Shown here: one piece after another, positions 5,740-5,762 of the stretch
How positions within the stretch are numbered: the stretch's first letter is position 1
Layout: each line of letters starts with the position of its first letter
NCBI GenBank assembly: GCA_900299065.1
Contig: OMIJ01000196.1
Location: 1-5,762, forward strand
Direction of reading: 5' to 3'
Source: Hyphomicrobiales bacterium
GTDB lineage: Bacteria > Pseudomonadota > Alphaproteobacteria > Rhizobiales > Beijerinckiaceae
DNA length: 5,762 nucleotides
The notes under the pieces: model-generated
Told to the model about the DNA's origin: nothing
The model's database searches: none
What the model saw: only the letters and a program-made list of their open reading frames with translations
Translations under genes and position numbers: made by a program

Positions 5740-5762
5740 CTGTCTCTTATACACATCTCCGA
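5740..5762. other. Nextera (Tn5 mosaic end) sequencing adapter, not genomic
   Basis: CTGTCTCTTATACACATCT (5740-5758) is the reverse complement of the engineered 19-bp Tn5 mosaic end used in Nextera libraries. The next four bases, CCGA, match the read-2 side of that adapter; the read-1 side continues with GACG. It sits at the very end of the window, as expected for untrimmed adapter at a contig edge. The first C could be shared with the genome. Confidence 0.96.

Noticed and set aside
5740..5758. A Tn5-like transposon end
   Set aside because: The 19-bp form is the engineered mosaic end, it is followed by adapter bases, and it lies exactly at the contig edge.

Overview
The window looks like the edge of a draft-genome contig from an alphaproteobacterium, probably of the Hyphomicrobiales. 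This assignment rests on gene content (an NDP-forming acyl-CoA synthetase fused in one chain, an ornithine-cyclodeaminase-like protein and an MFS_3-type exporter), moderate GC, and TTG starts. It is an impression from family knowledge, not a database result. The last 23 bases are not genomic: they match the Nextera/Tn5 sequencing adapter, so the biological sequence ends at about 5739.

Layout. (1) Positions 1-723, minus strand: the N-terminal 241 residues of an MFS transporter whose C-terminal half lies beyond the window. (2) Positions 724-1001: a gap of about 280 bp with a 7-bp-arm palindrome upstream of the MFS start, a weak hairpin, and a perfect 13-bp-stem hairpin that probably closes the upstream operon. 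(3) Positions 1002-2102, minus: an ornithine cyclodeaminase/mu-crystallin family protein. (4) Positions 2121-4304, minus: an NDP-forming acyl-CoA synthetase with fused alpha and beta parts, upstream of gene 3 and 18 bp from it. Genes 4 and 3 almost certainly form one transcription unit. (5) Positions 4305-4749: a divergent control region with a perfect 10-bp-arm palindrome, an AT-rich tract, a 14-bp direct repeat and a good sigma70-like promoter facing right. (6) Positions 4750-5718, plus: the ATPase subunit of a GldA/CcmA-type ABC-2 exporter. (7) From 5732: a ribosome binding site and ATG that look like the start of the next gene, probably the membrane subunit, cut off after two codons.

How the genes may work together. 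The synthetase would interconvert a carboxylic acid and its CoA thioester through a phosphohistidine intermediate, coupled to ADP/ATP. The cyclodeaminase-like protein would perform an NAD(P)-dependent reaction on an amino or imino acid, and the MFS protein would move a small molecule across the inner membrane. The tight synthetase-dehydrogenase pairing suggests a small catabolic module, but no substrate can be read from the sequence. The ABC genes are a separate, divergently transcribed export unit. No mobile element, CRISPR array, RNA gene or obvious new defence system is visible. The points most worth a second look are the substrate of the synthetase/cyclodeaminase pair, the palindromes in the two control regions, and the two mini-ORFs that overlap start codons.
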